Part shown: positions 17,769 through 26,867 of the stretch, piece after piece
Layout of the letters: each line of letters begins with the position of its first letter
Position numbering within the stretch: the stretch's first letter is position 1
Source: Roseibium sp. MMSF_3412
GTDB lineage: Bacteria; Pseudomonadota; Alphaproteobacteria; Rhizobiales; Stappiaceae
Reading direction: 5' to 3'
NCBI RefSeq assembly: GCF_030733265.1
Contig: NZ_JASHJI010000006.1
Span: 62,001 to 126,000, forward strand
Length of the DNA: 64,000 bases
Translations under genes and position numbers: made by a program
Notes under the pieces: generated by a model
Databases searched by the model: none
What the model was told of the DNA's origin: nothing
Seen by the model: only the letters and a program-made list of their open reading frames with translations

Positions 17769-18089
17769 CTATACTCCCCTTACCCCGACACGATCGCCGC
17801 AACACCGGCAAGAGCGCTGAGCGTGCACTTGTCAGTGACTTCCTGTTTGGAGCTCCCTGGCTGACCCGGCACATCAAACCGGTTGCCTGCCCCTTCACAT
17901 CCCGTTTCATTCACGTCCATGACGCAAGCAAACCGAACGCGCCGGTTCACCTTTCCCGCAAGCTCACCACGTCTTCCCGCGTTCTGGCAAGTCAACACCT
18001 GCGGATAAACGTCCGCACGGCAAATCGATCAGTGCCCGATTGAACAATTTCGATCTGCCGCGCGTCCTTGCAGGCCACAGCAAGACGGC
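17769..18089. other. Intergenic gap inside the ABC operon
   Basis: A 321-bp stretch between the binding-protein gene and the first permease gene. No reading frame with coding character or clear ribosome site is visible on either strand, and I see no strong hairpin with a T-run. It probably contains mRNA processing or attenuation signals that lower permease expression relative to the binding protein, but nothing specific can be pointed to. Confidence 0.4.
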
Positions 18090-19976
18090 CTATTCGCTCA
18101 AATAGAACTCATCCATCCGGTGGATGCCGAAATGAGCACCCGGATCCCAGCCATAGATGCCCTCAAGCGGAACATTCTTGACACCCTTGATCACAACCGG
18201 CTGACGGACGCCGGACACCAGACCGATATGGATGGTTTCCTCGGCATGGATCTGAAGAATCTCGTCCCAGATCTTGGTGCGCTCTTCCGGTGTCTTCGAC
18301 ACGAGCCAGGACCGGTAGAGTTCCATCAAGCGCTCGGCCGGCGGCCAGTCGGGCTTTTCGCCGCCCTCGCCCCGGGTTTCGTAATAGTCGCCCCAGGAGT
18401 GCCACGACAACTCGTCACCGCGGACGGGAACATAGTCTGAAGGTGGCATTTCCGAGGTGGGAATGCCGTTTTCGAAGCCCCACCAGACAGACATCAGGAG
18501 ATCACCTGCGATGGCGCGCTCGCGCATGTTGTCGCGCTGGCTTGGCTTCGCGAACAGCTTGACGCCGATCTCGGCCCACATCTCACTGACAAGCTCAAGG
18601 GCATCTTCCTGAACCTGCGCTTCACCGGCAGTCTCCACGATGATCTCGAGCGGACGGCCATCGGGAAGCAGTCTGATGCCGTCATCGTCGCGCTCGGTCA
18701 GGCCGATCTCGTCCAGAAGCGCGTTCGCCTTTTCCGGATCGTAGCCGGCCCACTTGCTCGTAAGCTCGGGCTTGTACAGCGGACTTGCGGCCAGAACCGT
18801 GTCGTTGCCGGGTGTGCCGAGGCCGAAGAACAGCACACGATTGAGCAGAACCCGGTCAATTCCGAGCGACAGTGCATGCCGGAAACGCGAGTCGCGCAGG
18901 AGTTCGCGCCAGACCGGGTCTTTCACGGTCAGATTCGGCTTGATGGCAATTTCAGATCCCTTGCTGTTGGACCAGAGCGCCGTCTTGTAGTCGTTCTGCT
19001 TTTCGCCCTTCTTGAGGACGGTGATATCGGCGAAACTCAGGTTCCGCGCCTGAAGATTGCTTTCCCCGGCCTGTGCCTTGGCCGGGATCAGTTTCCCGTC
19101 GGCGACAGTCATGATGACCTCGTCGATATAGGGAAGCTGCTGACCTGTGCTGTCGACGCGGTGATAGTAGGGATTGCGTTCCAGAATGAACCGCAGATCG
19201 CTGTCGTCGCGCTTGCGAACCCAGGGCTGCAGTGTCGGAAGATCGACATTGCGCGCGTTGTACATGTCGTCTTTCTTGTTGTGCAGCGGTGCCCAGCTGC
19301 GCGCCTTCACCTTTTCCGCTTCCTTGGCGATGAAATCCGGGTCGCCGTACTTCTCGTGGAACTGCCGCAGGTAGTGCGACGGCCGGTAGATAAATGGCGG
19401 ACGGGATTTTGCCAGTTCTGGCAGGAACAGCGGGTTCGGCTCGTCCCAGGTGAAGCGGACAGTCGTGTCGTCGAGCACCTCGAATTTCGGTCCCTTTCCG
19501 TTCACCAGGAGAAACGGCGGCAGGCCCGAAGGCGTCAGATTTTCGTCGCTGACGATATCTTCGAAGTAATAGCGGATATCCTCTGCGTCGAAGGGATCGC
19601 CATCGGACCATTTGTGGCCTTCCCGTGTATGCAGCGTGAAGATCCTGCCGTCTTCAACGTCAACGGCCGCGAGAATGTCGGGAACCAGCTCAAGTTTGTC
19701 GTTGTAGCCGACCAGACGCGAATATCCCCAGACATTGATGAGGCGCACGTCCTTTGCCCGGCCGATCAGCGTATCGAGCGATCCACCGTGCTTGCCGACT
19801 TCACGGCCCTTGGCTTCCAGGTCGACAATCAGCGGTTCGGACGGTATGCGCTCGGCGATCGGCGGAAGCGACGGGTCGAGGCCGGGCGTCTCCTTCAATT
19901 CCAGCGCCGCCAGCGGCGTTGTGAACAAGGCTGCCCCTAACAGCAACCCCGCTCTTTTCAGATGTACAAACTTCAT
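18090..19976 (-). CDS. ABC transporter substrate-binding protein, family 5, long type
   Basis: A 628-aa periplasmic binding protein with a Sec signal peptide ending near AALA (about residue 24). It has the family 5 hallmarks: the N-terminal GGSLDTLIGRAKDVRLINVWGYSRL segment, HTREGHKWSDGDPFDAEDIRYYFEDIV, and the RFRHALSLGIDR core. At 628 aa it is longer than DppA (about 535) and matches the subgroup found with insertion-bearing DppC permeases. Substrates of this subgroup are undefined; peptides, opines or glycosides are possible. GAGGGG precedes the ATG, and the gene overlaps the upstream ATPase gene by four bases. Confidence 0.88.
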   Translation of the reverse strand: MKFVHLKRAGLLLGAALFTTPLAALELKETPGLDPSLPPIAERIPSEPLIVDLEAKGREVGKHGGSLDTLIGRAKDVRLINVWGYSRLVGYNDKLELVPDILAAVDVEDGRIFTLHTREGHKWSDGDPFDAEDIRYYFEDIVSDENLTPSGLPPFLLVNGKGPKFEVLDDTTVRFTWDEPNPLFLPELAKSRPPFIYRPSHYLRQFHEKYGDPDFIAKEAEKVKARSWAPLHNKKDDMYNARNVDLPTLQPWVRKRDDSDLRFILERNPYYHRVDSTGQQLPYIDEVIMTVADGKLIPAKAQAGESNLQARNLSFADITVLKKGEKQNDYKTALWSNSKGSEIAIKPNLTVKDPVWRELLRDSRFRHALSLGIDRVLLNRVLFFGLGTPGNDTVLAASPLYKPELTSKWAGYDPEKANALLDEIGLTERDDDGIRLLPDGRPLEIIVETAGEAQVQEDALELVSEMWAEIGVKLFAKPSQRDNMRERAIAGDLLMSVWWGFENGIPTSEMPPSDYVPVRGDELSWHSWGDYYETRGEGGEKPDWPPAERLMELYRSWLVSKTPEERTKIWDEILQIHAEETIHIGLVSGVRQPVVIKGVKNVPLEGIYGWDPGAHFGIHRMDEFYLSE

Positions 19977-21859
19977 GCTGCAGTCCCCTCAAGTGCCCCG
20001 GGATTCTTCAGTCCGGGTGCGCAAACAAAATGATCTGGCTCCATTTCCACCAGAGACGGCACAGTGCCGTCGGAAATCCGGAACGGGTCCGGCCACAAGT
20101 GCGGCTCGCTTGCCCTGTTGGCGTCGAGCGCGGCGAAATCCAAAGGCGTCGACAGATCCGGTTCCGGAACGGCCGACAAGAGTGCCTTCGTGTAAGGATG
20201 AAGCGGGTTACTGACGACAGTGCGCGTTTCTCCCATCTCCACAAGACGGCCACGGCACATGACCGCGATGCGATCGGCGACGTAATCGACAACGGCAAGG
20301 TTATGGCTGACGAAGAGGTAAGTCAGGTTGAGATCGCGCTTGAGATCCTGAAGCAGATTCAGAATCTGCGCCTGCACCGAGACGTCCAGCGCAGAAGTCG
20401 GCTCGTCGCACAGGATGAATTCGGGATTGAGCGCAAGCGCCCGCGCGATGCCGATGCGCTGCCTCTGCCCACCGGAGAAGGAATGCGGATAGCGGCGCAG
20501 GAACCTGGGGTCGAGACCGACCAGGCTCATCAGGTTGCGCACGCGTTCCGCGCGCTCCTGCTGCGTTCCGATCCCGTGCACTTCAAACGGCTCGAGCAGC
20601 GTGTCGTTGATGGTCATCCGCGGATTGAGCGATGAAAACGGGTCCTGGAAAATAAGCTGAACCCGGCGGCGGTAATCCATGAGATCCGCGCCCTTCAGGT
20701 TGGCGACGTCCTCCAGTCCGTTGCCGCGATTGTAGAGCACCTCTCCGCCTTCGATGGGAAGCGCGCGCAAGATGGCTTTCGCCGCAGTGGTCTTGCCGGA
20801 ACCGGACTCGCCGACCAGCCCGAGGCATTCTCCCCGGCGGATCGTCAGACTGATGTTATCCAGCGCGGTCATCGTCTTGGTCTTGGTACTCAGGAGAGAG
20901 CCCTTGCGCAGCGAAAACCGCTTGGTGACGTTGCGCATCTCGACAAGCGGCTCACCCGGCTCCACGTCGCAATGCGGCCGGTTGCTGGTCAGGTCTTCCG
21001 ACTTGAGCTCGATCGGACGTATGGGAACAAGACGCTCGTCCTTGTCCATGTGGAAACTCGGCACCGCGTTCAGAAGCGCTTTCAGGTAGTCGTGCTGCGG
21101 ATCTGAAAACAGCTGCTCGGCCGTCCCCTTTTCCATGATCCGGCCGTGGTAGATGACGGCAATTTCGTCGGCCATGTTCGCAACCACGCCGAAATCGTGC
21201 GTGATCATGAGGACCGACATGCGCAGCTCGGACTGTACCTCGCGAATAAGTTTGAGGATTTCGGCCTGGATCGTCACGTCCAACGCTGTTGTCGGTTCAT
21301 CGGCGATCAGGAGAGCCGGATGGCAGATCATCGCCATCGCGATCATTGCGCGCTGGCGAAGACCGCCTGACAGTTCGAATGGATATGTATCCAGCGCCCG
21401 GGCAGGATCGGGAAACTGGACCAGCCGCAGCATTTCTGAGGTCAGTTCGCGCGCCTCGGCCCCGGACACATTTCTGTGCAGCAGCGCAGCCTCGCCGATC
21501 TGGTCGCCGATCGTGTGCAGCGGGGACAGCGATGTCATGGGTTCCTGGAAGATGATCGCGACGCGGTTGCCGCGCAGATGCCTCATCTCCGGGCCCTTGC
21601 GTTCAAGCCCGGCAATGTCCACCGGCGGTTCGGCGCCGGTCGGGTCGGCGAGGATCACCTTGCCGGAGGTTATCGAAGCTGCCTGGGGCAGCAGGCCCAT
21701 GATTGTCTGGGAAATTACCGTCTTGCCGGAGCCGGATTCGCCAACAAGCGCGACCGTTCGGTTTTCGGGAACGACAAAGGAAACGTCGTCAACTGCCCGA
21801 ACACGGCCTTCAGCCGTATCAAAATCAACCGTCAGTCCCTCGATCGAGAGAACATTCAC
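19973..21859 (-). CDS. Dual-domain ABC transporter ATP-binding protein (DppD-DppF fusion)
   Basis: A 628-aa cytoplasmic ATPase carrying two complete nucleotide-binding domains. Walker A is GESGSGKT in both halves, the signatures are LSGGLRQRAMIAMA and FSGGQRQRIGIARA, and both Walker B sites (LLIADEPTTALD and FILCDEPTSALD) are intact, each followed by an oligopeptide/dipeptide C-terminal extension. The GTG at 21859 is chosen because GGGGAGG stands before it; a TTG seven codons upstream would swallow that site. It is the first gene of the uptake operon. Confidence 0.9.
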   Translation of the reverse strand: MNVLSIEGLTVDFDTAEGRVRAVDDVSFVVPENRTVALVGESGSGKTVISQTIMGLLPQAASITSGKVILADPTGAEPPVDIAGLERKGPEMRHLRGNRVAIIFQEPMTSLSPLHTIGDQIGEAALLHRNVSGAEARELTSEMLRLVQFPDPARALDTYPFELSGGLRQRAMIAMAMICHPALLIADEPTTALDVTIQAEILKLIREVQSELRMSVLMITHDFGVVANMADEIAVIYHGRIMEKGTAEQLFSDPQHDYLKALLNAVPSFHMDKDERLVPIRPIELKSEDLTSNRPHCDVEPGEPLVEMRNVTKRFSLRKGSLLSTKTKTMTALDNISLTIRRGECLGLVGESGSGKTTAAKAILRALPIEGGEVLYNRGNGLEDVANLKGADLMDYRRRVQLIFQDPFSSLNPRMTINDTLLEPFEVHGIGTQQERAERVRNLMSLVGLDPRFLRRYPHSFSGGQRQRIGIARALALNPEFILCDEPTSALDVSVQAQILNLLQDLKRDLNLTYLFVSHNLAVVDYVADRIAVMCRGRLVEMGETRTVVSNPLHPYTKALLSAVPEPDLSTPLDFAALDANRASEPHLWPDPFRISDGTVPSLVEMEPDHFVCAPGLKNPGALEGTAA

Positions 21860-22061
21860 CGCGCATTTCCTCCCCGGCAAGGATTGTCTGCAAGAGCCTT
21901 AATAAGCCTTCTTTGCATCAGCAAGACAACCAAATTCGCCGTCGATTAGCAATGCAGAAATGCAGGCAAATGCGCAGCGATATTCATCACTTTGATCAGA
22001 ATCCTGTCTTTTTTTCAGAATCTTGCGAGCAAGTGCTGAAGACACACCTGATTTGATGCCA

Positions 22062-23942
22062 TTACTCGGCTGCCGAAACGGGAAGCTTTTCTTTGCCTGA
22101 CGGATCTGCAGCGGCCTCCGGATAGGGATCTATCCAGTAGACCTCCATCAATCCGCTGCGTCCCCGCAGATGATGCGCGCCAACGGGGCGCTTGTTGTGT
22201 TCGCGCGGCAACCTTGCGACCGTGTCGGCGCTCGCAAGTATCGTCAACTCCGGGTCGCCGTCGACTTCCTTGCCAAGCGTTTGCAGCCGTTCCGCCGCAT
22301 TCACGGTATCTCCGACGACGGTATAGTTCCACCGGTCGAGCGCGCCGACATTGCCGACAACGGCGGGACCCGTGTGGATGCCTATCCTGGTCTTGATAAC
22401 CGGACGGCCCTCGGACCGGCAGCGCTGGTTGGATTCCTTCAATGCCTGGGCAATGCGCCTTGCGGTCCTGACGGCGGCTTCGGCATGATCGGGACGTTCA
22501 TCGGGTGCACCCCAGAACGCGAGCATGCCGTCCCCGAGAAACTTGTCGACTGTGCCCCCTTCCGACTCCACGGCTTCGACCAGTATCGCAAAGTGATCAT
22601 TTAGTATCCGGGCGGTTTCTTCCGCGCTCAAATGTTCGGACAAGGCCGTGAAGCCGACAATGTCGGTGAAAAGAATGGTCAGTTCCGCCTCGCGGGCCTG
22701 CGCTGCCTCGCCGCCACCCAACCGCATCAGCTTGATGAACAGGGATCGCGGCACGTAGGTGTTCATCGCCTTCAGCCCCTCGACCATGGAGTTGAATGCG
22801 AGTGCCACCTGATCAATCTCGGCAACCCTGCTGCGCGGCATCGGTTCGACTTCGTTCAGCGACAGGCTTCCAACCCGTTCGGACTGCACCGCCAGATTGC
22901 GCAACGGCCTCGCGACCCTGCGGCCAAGCCAGAATGCGATCAAGACCGAGATTACCAGGGCTCCGAAACCGACGAACATCGAGCCGGCCAGCCTGCGGAC
23001 CTCACGGGACACGGTTGCGCTCTGGTAGTACTGTCCGATTGTCCATGGCTGGTCGCTGAACCCGTCCAGCGATGCCTTCATCATGATGTATTCTTCGTCT
23101 TCCGCCTCGACGAAAGACACATCGATGCCAAGCTCTGCGGCTTTCTGAAACTCTTCTATCGGCTGTTCGCCTGCCATGGCTTCCAGCACCGGATCACCGA
23201 TCTTCTGCCAGGCCGCGGGCAGCTTGTTCTCAATCGCACCACCGGTCTGCAGACGATCGGCATCCGAATGCATGATGACCCGGCCGGACCCGTCAAGGAT
23301 GAATACCGTGTTGTCTTGCCCTTCGTCCTGTGCCCTGACGATGTGTGAGAGATCTTCCATCGAACTCGCGGCCGTCAGCGTGCCGATCAAGACACCGTCC
23401 CTCACCAGCGGTACGGACACGTTCGCAAAAAGGCCGACTTCATGTTCGACGAGCGCTCCCCAGGTCGGTGGGCTGCCCGGTTCAAGCATTGGCAGGCTGG
23501 CCGGTGTCATCCCCGGCGTCGGCACGTCGGTCTCGATCCGCCAGAGTTTTCCCGATGGCGCACGGTAGATGCCAAGCCGTCTTCCGTCGGGCGCAGTCAC
23601 AGCAAGCGTGGTCACGTCGCTGTTCGACTTCAGTGCGATGGACAGGTCTTCCAGTGTCCGATCTGGATCGTCGATGCGCAGGGTGCCGTCGTCAAAATAG
23701 GGTTTCAGTCCGACCACGGCATTTTCGACGGACGTGAAATGCGTCCGCAGTTGCGATTCCAGCGCATCCGTACTCAGGATCGTCTTGTCGTTGAGAAGGG
23801 AAAAGGTGTTGCTGAAATTGGCGCTGACCGAAAGTCCGAGCACCAGACCGATGGCCAGGGCCACGAACGCGCCGAAGCCCATGCCGACAATGGAAGTCAG
23901 CGGGAGCTTCATCCGTCGATCCTGGCGCTTGCCGTCGGCCAT
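22062..23942 (-). CDS. Receptor-type adenylate/guanylate cyclase (class III)
   Basis: A 626-aa membrane-bound nucleotide cyclase. An N-terminal helix (about 15-38) is followed by a periplasmic sensor of the Cache type (about 40-300), a second membrane helix (about 315-340), a HAMP linker and a class III cyclase domain (about 415-600). The two metal-binding Asp residues are in LFTDIVGFTAL and FLGDGMLAF, and the transition-state Asn/Arg segment WNYTVVGDTVNAAERLQ is present. It should make cAMP (or cGMP) in response to an extracellular signal. A cNMP-binding protein at 885-1343 and two CRP-like sites at 32838 and 34309 are in the same window, but no direct link is shown. Confidence 0.92.
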   Translation of the reverse strand: MADGKRQDRRMKLPLTSIVGMGFGAFVALAIGLVLGLSVSANFSNTFSLLNDKTILSTDALESQLRTHFTSVENAVVGLKPYFDDGTLRIDDPDRTLEDLSIALKSNSDVTTLAVTAPDGRRLGIYRAPSGKLWRIETDVPTPGMTPASLPMLEPGSPPTWGALVEHEVGLFANVSVPLVRDGVLIGTLTAASSMEDLSHIVRAQDEGQDNTVFILDGSGRVIMHSDADRLQTGGAIENKLPAAWQKIGDPVLEAMAGEQPIEEFQKAAELGIDVSFVEAEDEEYIMMKASLDGFSDQPWTIGQYYQSATVSREVRRLAGSMFVGFGALVISVLIAFWLGRRVARPLRNLAVQSERVGSLSLNEVEPMPRSRVAEIDQVALAFNSMVEGLKAMNTYVPRSLFIKLMRLGGGEAAQAREAELTILFTDIVGFTALSEHLSAEETARILNDHFAILVEAVESEGGTVDKFLGDGMLAFWGAPDERPDHAEAAVRTARRIAQALKESNQRCRSEGRPVIKTRIGIHTGPAVVGNVGALDRWNYTVVGDTVNAAERLQTLGKEVDGDPELTILASADTVARLPREHNKRPVGAHHLRGRSGLMEVYWIDPYPEAAADPSGKEKLPVSAAE

Positions 23943-24045
23943 CCGGCGCTCATCCTCTCGTTGCTTTCAGTAGCTTACCTGCCAGACTGTTTGCGTCAAA
24001 TTAAGGCGAAGACAGAATCGACCTTCCTTTGGCACCATTCCGGCG

Positions 24046-24642
24046 TTACCCGGATTGGCCGGTGAATTGCCGCAATGCGAGTTCCTGAAGCAAAAGGATC
24101 GTCTTCGCGTCGCTGATCTCACCGTTGCGGATCATCGCCAGCGCTTCCTTCAGCGGAACGTGCAGCACCTCGATGTCCTCACCCTCGCTCTCTTCGCCGC
24201 CGCCTTCCGAGACCTTGTTGTTCGGATGATAGGTGCCCTTGTAGAATGAAAGGTATTCGGTCACCGAACCCGGACTCATGTGCACATCAAACAGATGTTC
24301 GAGCGCAGACACCTCGTATCCGGTTTCCTCGACAAGTTCGGACCGCATGCGCTCTTCCGGGTTTGCGCCTTCCAGCAGTCCGGCAGGCGTTTCGATGAGA
24401 AAAGGGTCCTTGCCGTTCAGCAGCACCGGCAGACGGAACTGGCGCGTCAGGAGAACACAGTCCGTGTCCGGATCGTGAAGCAGGCAGGTTACCCCGTTGC
24501 CGCGATCATAGGCTTCGCGGATCTGCTCCTGCCAGGAACCGTCGCTGCGGCGGTAATCGAACCTGTAGCGGGTCAGCCTGCCCCAGTTGTCGGACAGAAG
24601 CGTCTGATCGATGAAACGCAAATAATCGGTATCGTTCGGCAA
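24046..24642 (-). CDS. NUDIX hydrolase, NudK/ADP-ribose pyrophosphatase type
   Basis: A 198-aa NUDIX enzyme. The Nudix box is GLLEGANPEERMRSELVEETGYEVSAL in outline (G-x5-E-x7-REUXEExGU, with S-E in place of the usual R-E at one point); the key Glu pair EE is kept. The upstream PAGLLEG and the downstream SPGSVTEYLSFYKG match the GDP-mannose/ADP-sugar pyrophosphatase branch (NudK/NudF). The start is TTG, with GAGGA nearby. It lies 23 bp after the CoA-transferase stop and is probably co-transcribed. Substrate (GDP-mannose or ADP-ribose) is inferred. Confidence 0.8.
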   Translation of the reverse strand: MPNDTDYLRFIDQTLLSDNWGRLTRYRFDYRRSDGSWQEQIREAYDRGNGVTCLLHDPDTDCVLLTRQFRLPVLLNGKDPFLIETPAGLLEGANPEERMRSELVEETGYEVSALEHLFDVHMSPGSVTEYLSFYKGTYHPNNKVSEGGGEESEGEDIEVLHVPLKEALAMIRNGEISDAKTILLLQELALRQFTGQSG

Positions 24643-24666
24643 AGGGACGTCCTCAAATAAACATGC

Positions 24667-25857
24667 TCAGGTTTCGGACGTGCTGTCGGGTGCAAGTCCG
24701 AGTTCGCTCAATATTTCCAGCGTGTGTTCGCCCAGAGACGGCGCTGCGCGTTCAAGCACCAGATTGCCGTTCGCGAACGCGATCGGCGTGCGAACGGACG
24801 GGACACTGCCGCCTTCAACGCCATCAGCGGGCAGATCGACCTTCAGTTGCCGATGACCGACCTGCTGATCGTCAAACACATCCGCAACGGAGTTGATCGG
24901 CCCAGCCGGAACGCCCTCCAGTTCGAGCGCGGCCAGCAGATCGTCCCTGGCACGGATAGAGGTTTCCGCGCTGATCAGGGGCACAAGTTCGGTCCTCGCG
25001 GCAACACGGGCGGCATTGGTCGCGAATTTCGGCAGACCGGCAAGTTCGGGCACACCCAAAACCCCGCACAACCGCTTGAACTGTCCATCATTGCCGACAG
25101 CAATGATCAGATGACCGTCACTCGCGGGAAAGACCTGATAAGGCACGATATTCGGATGGGCGTTGCCGAGGCGTCTGGGGGCCTTGCCGGAGACGAAATA
25201 GTTGAGCGCCTGATTGGCAAGAACGGCAACCTGGGCATCGAGCAAAGCCATGTCGACCCACTCGCCTTCCCCTGTCTTGTCCCGCCGGCGCAGGGCGGAG
25301 AGGATACCGATCACGCCGTAAAGCCCGGTGAAGATATCTGCAAACGCGACCCCGATTTTCTGCGGGGCGCCTTCCGGTTCTCCGGTCAGATCCATGATGC
25401 CGCCCATGCCCTGGATCATGAAGTCATAACCGGCGCGGTGGGCATAGGGACCGTCCTGTCCAAAACCGGTTATGGAACAGTAGATCAGCTTCGGATTGAC
25501 CTTTTTGAGGCTGTCGTGGTCGAGCCCGTATTTCTTGAGGCCACCGACCTTGAAATTCTCGATCAGGACATCGGCTCCGGCGACGAGCCGCCTGACCGTC
25601 TCCTGTCCCTCCGGGGTCCGAAAGTCAGCGACAATCGACCGTTTGCCGCGATTGCAGGCGTGGAAATACGCCGCATCGCGCTCAGTGCCTTCCTCGTCCT
25701 TGACGAAAGGAGGTCCCCACCCGCGTGTGTCGTCACCCTGCGGGCTCTCCACCTTGACGACATCCGCTCCAAGATCCGCGAGTGTCTGGCCTGTCCAGGG
25801 ACCTGCCAGGATTCTGGCGAGTTCGACAACCTTTATGCCTTCAAGGGGCGCTGACAT
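24667..25857 (-). CDS. CaiB/BaiF-family CoA-transferase
   Basis: A 396-aa family III CoA-transferase that moves CoA between carboxylic acids. It has the conserved opening GIKVVELARILAGPWTGQTLADLGADVVKVE, FVKDEEGT, NRGKRSI and GYDFMIQGMGG; the Asp in YDFM is the expected acyl-anhydride nucleophile. The chosen ATG at 25857 is the start of the conserved fold; a longer frame to 25941 overlaps the upstream gene and has no homology character. The substrate acid is unknown. Confidence 0.88.
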   Translation of the reverse strand: MSAPLEGIKVVELARILAGPWTGQTLADLGADVVKVESPQGDDTRGWGPPFVKDEEGTERDAAYFHACNRGKRSIVADFRTPEGQETVRRLVAGADVLIENFKVGGLKKYGLDHDSLKKVNPKLIYCSITGFGQDGPYAHRAGYDFMIQGMGGIMDLTGEPEGAPQKIGVAFADIFTGLYGVIGILSALRRRDKTGEGEWVDMALLDAQVAVLANQALNYFVSGKAPRRLGNAHPNIVPYQVFPASDGHLIIAVGNDGQFKRLCGVLGVPELAGLPKFATNAARVAARTELVPLISAETSIRARDDLLAALELEGVPAGPINSVADVFDDQQVGHRQLKVDLPADGVEGGSVPSVRTPIAFANGNLVLERAAPSLGEHTLEILSELGLAPDSTSET

Positions 25858-25888
25858 TGGTTCAATTCCCGGGGTTCTTGAGAGGGTC

Positions 25889-26386
25889 TCAGGCTTCTGC
25901 GGTCTTGCGGTAGATATGATACCGGCCCGGATGAATGCCATCCGGTTTTTCCAGGATTTCGAAATTTGCCAGATTGAGCTGGAGTGCCGTCAGAATGTAG
26001 CCGCCGACCGCCATCCGTTGATCGATCAGTGGTTCCAACCAACTGACAATGGCCAGATCATTGGTCGGATCTGCGGATCCGATGTCGATATGGGCAAAGG
26101 AGGCCCTGGCGCCGACACGCGGGCCGCAAAAGGCCAGCGTGTCACGGATGTCGCCCAGGATCATGTGATCGGCATCGGGCGCGCAACTCGGATGGCAGTT
26201 CATCGCGAAATCGAAGACAAAGATCTCCTTATCCGGATAGATTTCGCGAAGGTGATCATATGTGCGGCCATTGCCAAGCCCCAGCTCCAGGACCGGTCCC
26301 TCGACCGCATTCACCTTGTCGACGAGGTGTTCCAGCAAGATTTTCTGCGATGTCATGCGGCGGATAAAGCTGTCCAGACGACTCAT
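25889..26386 (-). CDS. Small class I SAM-dependent methyltransferase
   Basis: A 165-aa methyltransferase-like protein. Motif I is PVLELGLGNGRTYDHL, followed by IFVFDFAMN and HMILGDIRDTL as motif II-like segments, then the IDIGS strand. At 165 aa it is at the lower limit for the fold but appears complete. It is 31 bp upstream of the CoA-transferase gene, so a three-gene operon with the NUDIX gene is likely. Substrate unknown. Confidence 0.72.
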   Translation of the reverse strand: MSRLDSFIRRMTSQKILLEHLVDKVNAVEGPVLELGLGNGRTYDHLREIYPDKEIFVFDFAMNCHPSCAPDADHMILGDIRDTLAFCGPRVGARASFAHIDIGSADPTNDLAIVSWLEPLIDQRMAVGGYILTALQLNLANFEILEKPDGIHPGRYHIYRKTAEA

Positions 26387-26575
26387 AAAACATATCCCTG
26401 TGACTCATGTGGCCCCTCACATAGTCAAACGGGAGCCGGAGGTCAAAAGCCACGCGCCGGCTTGCGGCACAAACGTGCGTGCCGAGAAGCTGAAACAGCA
26501 CTTTGCCATAATCCGCGATCATGGTAACGCGTAGGCCAAAGGACCTTGGGCGCGACTCCCGGTCCGCAAACACTA

Positions 26576-26839
26576 GGGTACGGACTCATAAATGACGCCG
26601 ATTTGGCGGCAGAAATGGCAAAACCTCGGGAGGAAGCGTGTGCAGAGCGGGCTTTATGCCCGGTCAAGCGCGGTGACGCTGCGAGATACAGCCATTTTGC
26701 CGTCCTTCGGATTTGGCCGTTTTGGCCGTCTGCCACGTCGCGAAAGGCTTGAAAATGAACCACATTTCCTGTGCTTTCGCTCCTTGCAGTTGGTCAAAAC
26801 GATCCAAACCAAATTGACTTCATTTATGAGTCCGTACCC
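26576..26839. mobile_element. MITE-like element or IS remnant with 20-bp terminal inverted repeats
   Basis: A 264-bp element whose ends are exact inverted repeats: GGGTACGGACTCATAAATGA at 26576-26595 and its complement at 26820-26839. The similarity continues inward for about 15 more bases with a few substitutions. Both ends are flanked by TA (26574-26575 and 26840-26841), as expected for a TA target duplication. No transposase-like frame is visible; the frame from 26592 looks non-coding. The right end is 28 bp from the pepN start codon, so the element now forms most of the pepN upstream region. The remainder of the gap (26387-26575) shows no gene. Confidence 0.8.
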
Positions 26840-26867
26840 TAAAGAAAAACAAGTTCTGGAGACCTGA

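Noticed and set aside
18876..19940. 354-aa open frame antisense to the long binding-protein gene
   Set aside because: Shadow frame; no motif and no ribosome site.
25858..25885. tRNA T-arm-like GGTTCAATTCCCGGG
   Set aside because: The 31-bp gap between two genes is too short for a tRNA and the other arms are missing.
26592..26867. 91-aa frame inside the mobile element
   Set aside because: It runs through the right terminal repeat up to the pepN start and has no transposase motif.
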